From assembly GCF_000237925.1 (NCBI RefSeq), contig NC_031499.1, positions 1 to 64,000 on the forward strand: a stretch of 64,000 bases of DNA, written 5' to 3'. The notes beneath the pieces were generated by a model. That model saw nothing but the letters and a program-made list of their open reading frames with translations, did not search any database and had not been told where the DNA came from. The position numbers and the translations under genes were made by a program. This document shows positions 63,762 to 64,000 of this stretch, one piece after another. Each line of letters begins with the position of its first letter. Positions within the stretch are counted from its first letter, which is position 1. This DNA comes from Schistosoma mansoni. Lineage: Eukaryota > Platyhelminthes > Trematoda > Strigeidida > Schistosomatidae.

Positions 63762-64000
63762 CTGTAAAGGAATCATTTAAAGAAGAAAAAAAATAAACAA
63801 ATGAACAATTGATCATTGAATATATATATATACAAGGATGAATGAATGTCATTAGATTAGATGACATGAAACTCATACTCACTGTCTTCTAACGACCGGG
63901 GTGTTGTCTCAGAAATTGAAAGGACGAAAAGAGAATGTCTGGCATTTTAACCGGGTTGGTGAATACGGGAAGTTCATCGAGGGGAGTTGGAAATTCCTCA
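63762..64000. repeat. Intron end plus dispersed repeat partner
   Basis: From about 63876 to the window end, the sequence matches 58449-58590. A TA run lies near 63822. Otherwise AT-rich intron of the minus-strand gene. Confidence 0.55.

Overview
The window looks like nuclear DNA of a blood fluke (Schistosoma). The evidence is a spliced gene made largely of short, phase-1 exons in the style of the schistosome micro-exon genes (MEGs), SINE-like repeats that carry hammerhead ribozymes (the SM-alpha type of satellite), and a dense load of RTE-type LINEs, Penelope-like fragments and Gypsy-type LTR fossils. No prokaryotic features, CRISPR arrays or true rRNA/tRNA genes were seen. There is one 200-base assembly gap (61123-61322).

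Layout. 1-2304: complex satellite with 351/405/734/737-base units on a strongly G-poor strand. 2305-9700: broken retroelements, namely a deleted RTE copy, a Gypsy-type fossil with a nested solo LTR, inverted arms, and an unusual non-LTR element with a C-terminal zinc finger. 11114-17584: a plus-strand MEG-like gene whose 5' leader exon I could not find. It includes an exon of 69-72 bases present four times in a 255-base tandem array, and micro-exons of 18 and 21 bases. 18.0-38.9 kb: repeat-rich spacer with a large RTE-type LINE (26.2-29.4 kb), a second RTE element with a clean 13-base target duplication (32532-36419), its uninterrupted empty-site paralogue at 18.6-19.2 kb, and several LTR fossils. 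39835-50063: a complete 10-exon VAP (VAMP-associated protein) gene, predicted 363 residues, with two MSP domains whose exons mirror each other in length and phase. 50.1-56.3 kb: spacer with Penelope-like and RTE fragments. 56491-63761: three C-terminal exons of a minus-strand host gene, possibly TRAPPC8/Trs85-like, convergent with VAP. Its introns hold the ribozyme SINEs, the gap and an RTE fragment.

How the parts relate. The host genes are stretched by elements in their introns. VAP exons 2-8 lie between two nearly identical inverted LINE fragments (introns 1 and 9). The MEG-like gene has grown by exon-plus-intron tandem duplication, and the VAP gene by duplication of a whole exon set. Exon models come from splice-site and phase matching by eye and have no transcript support here.
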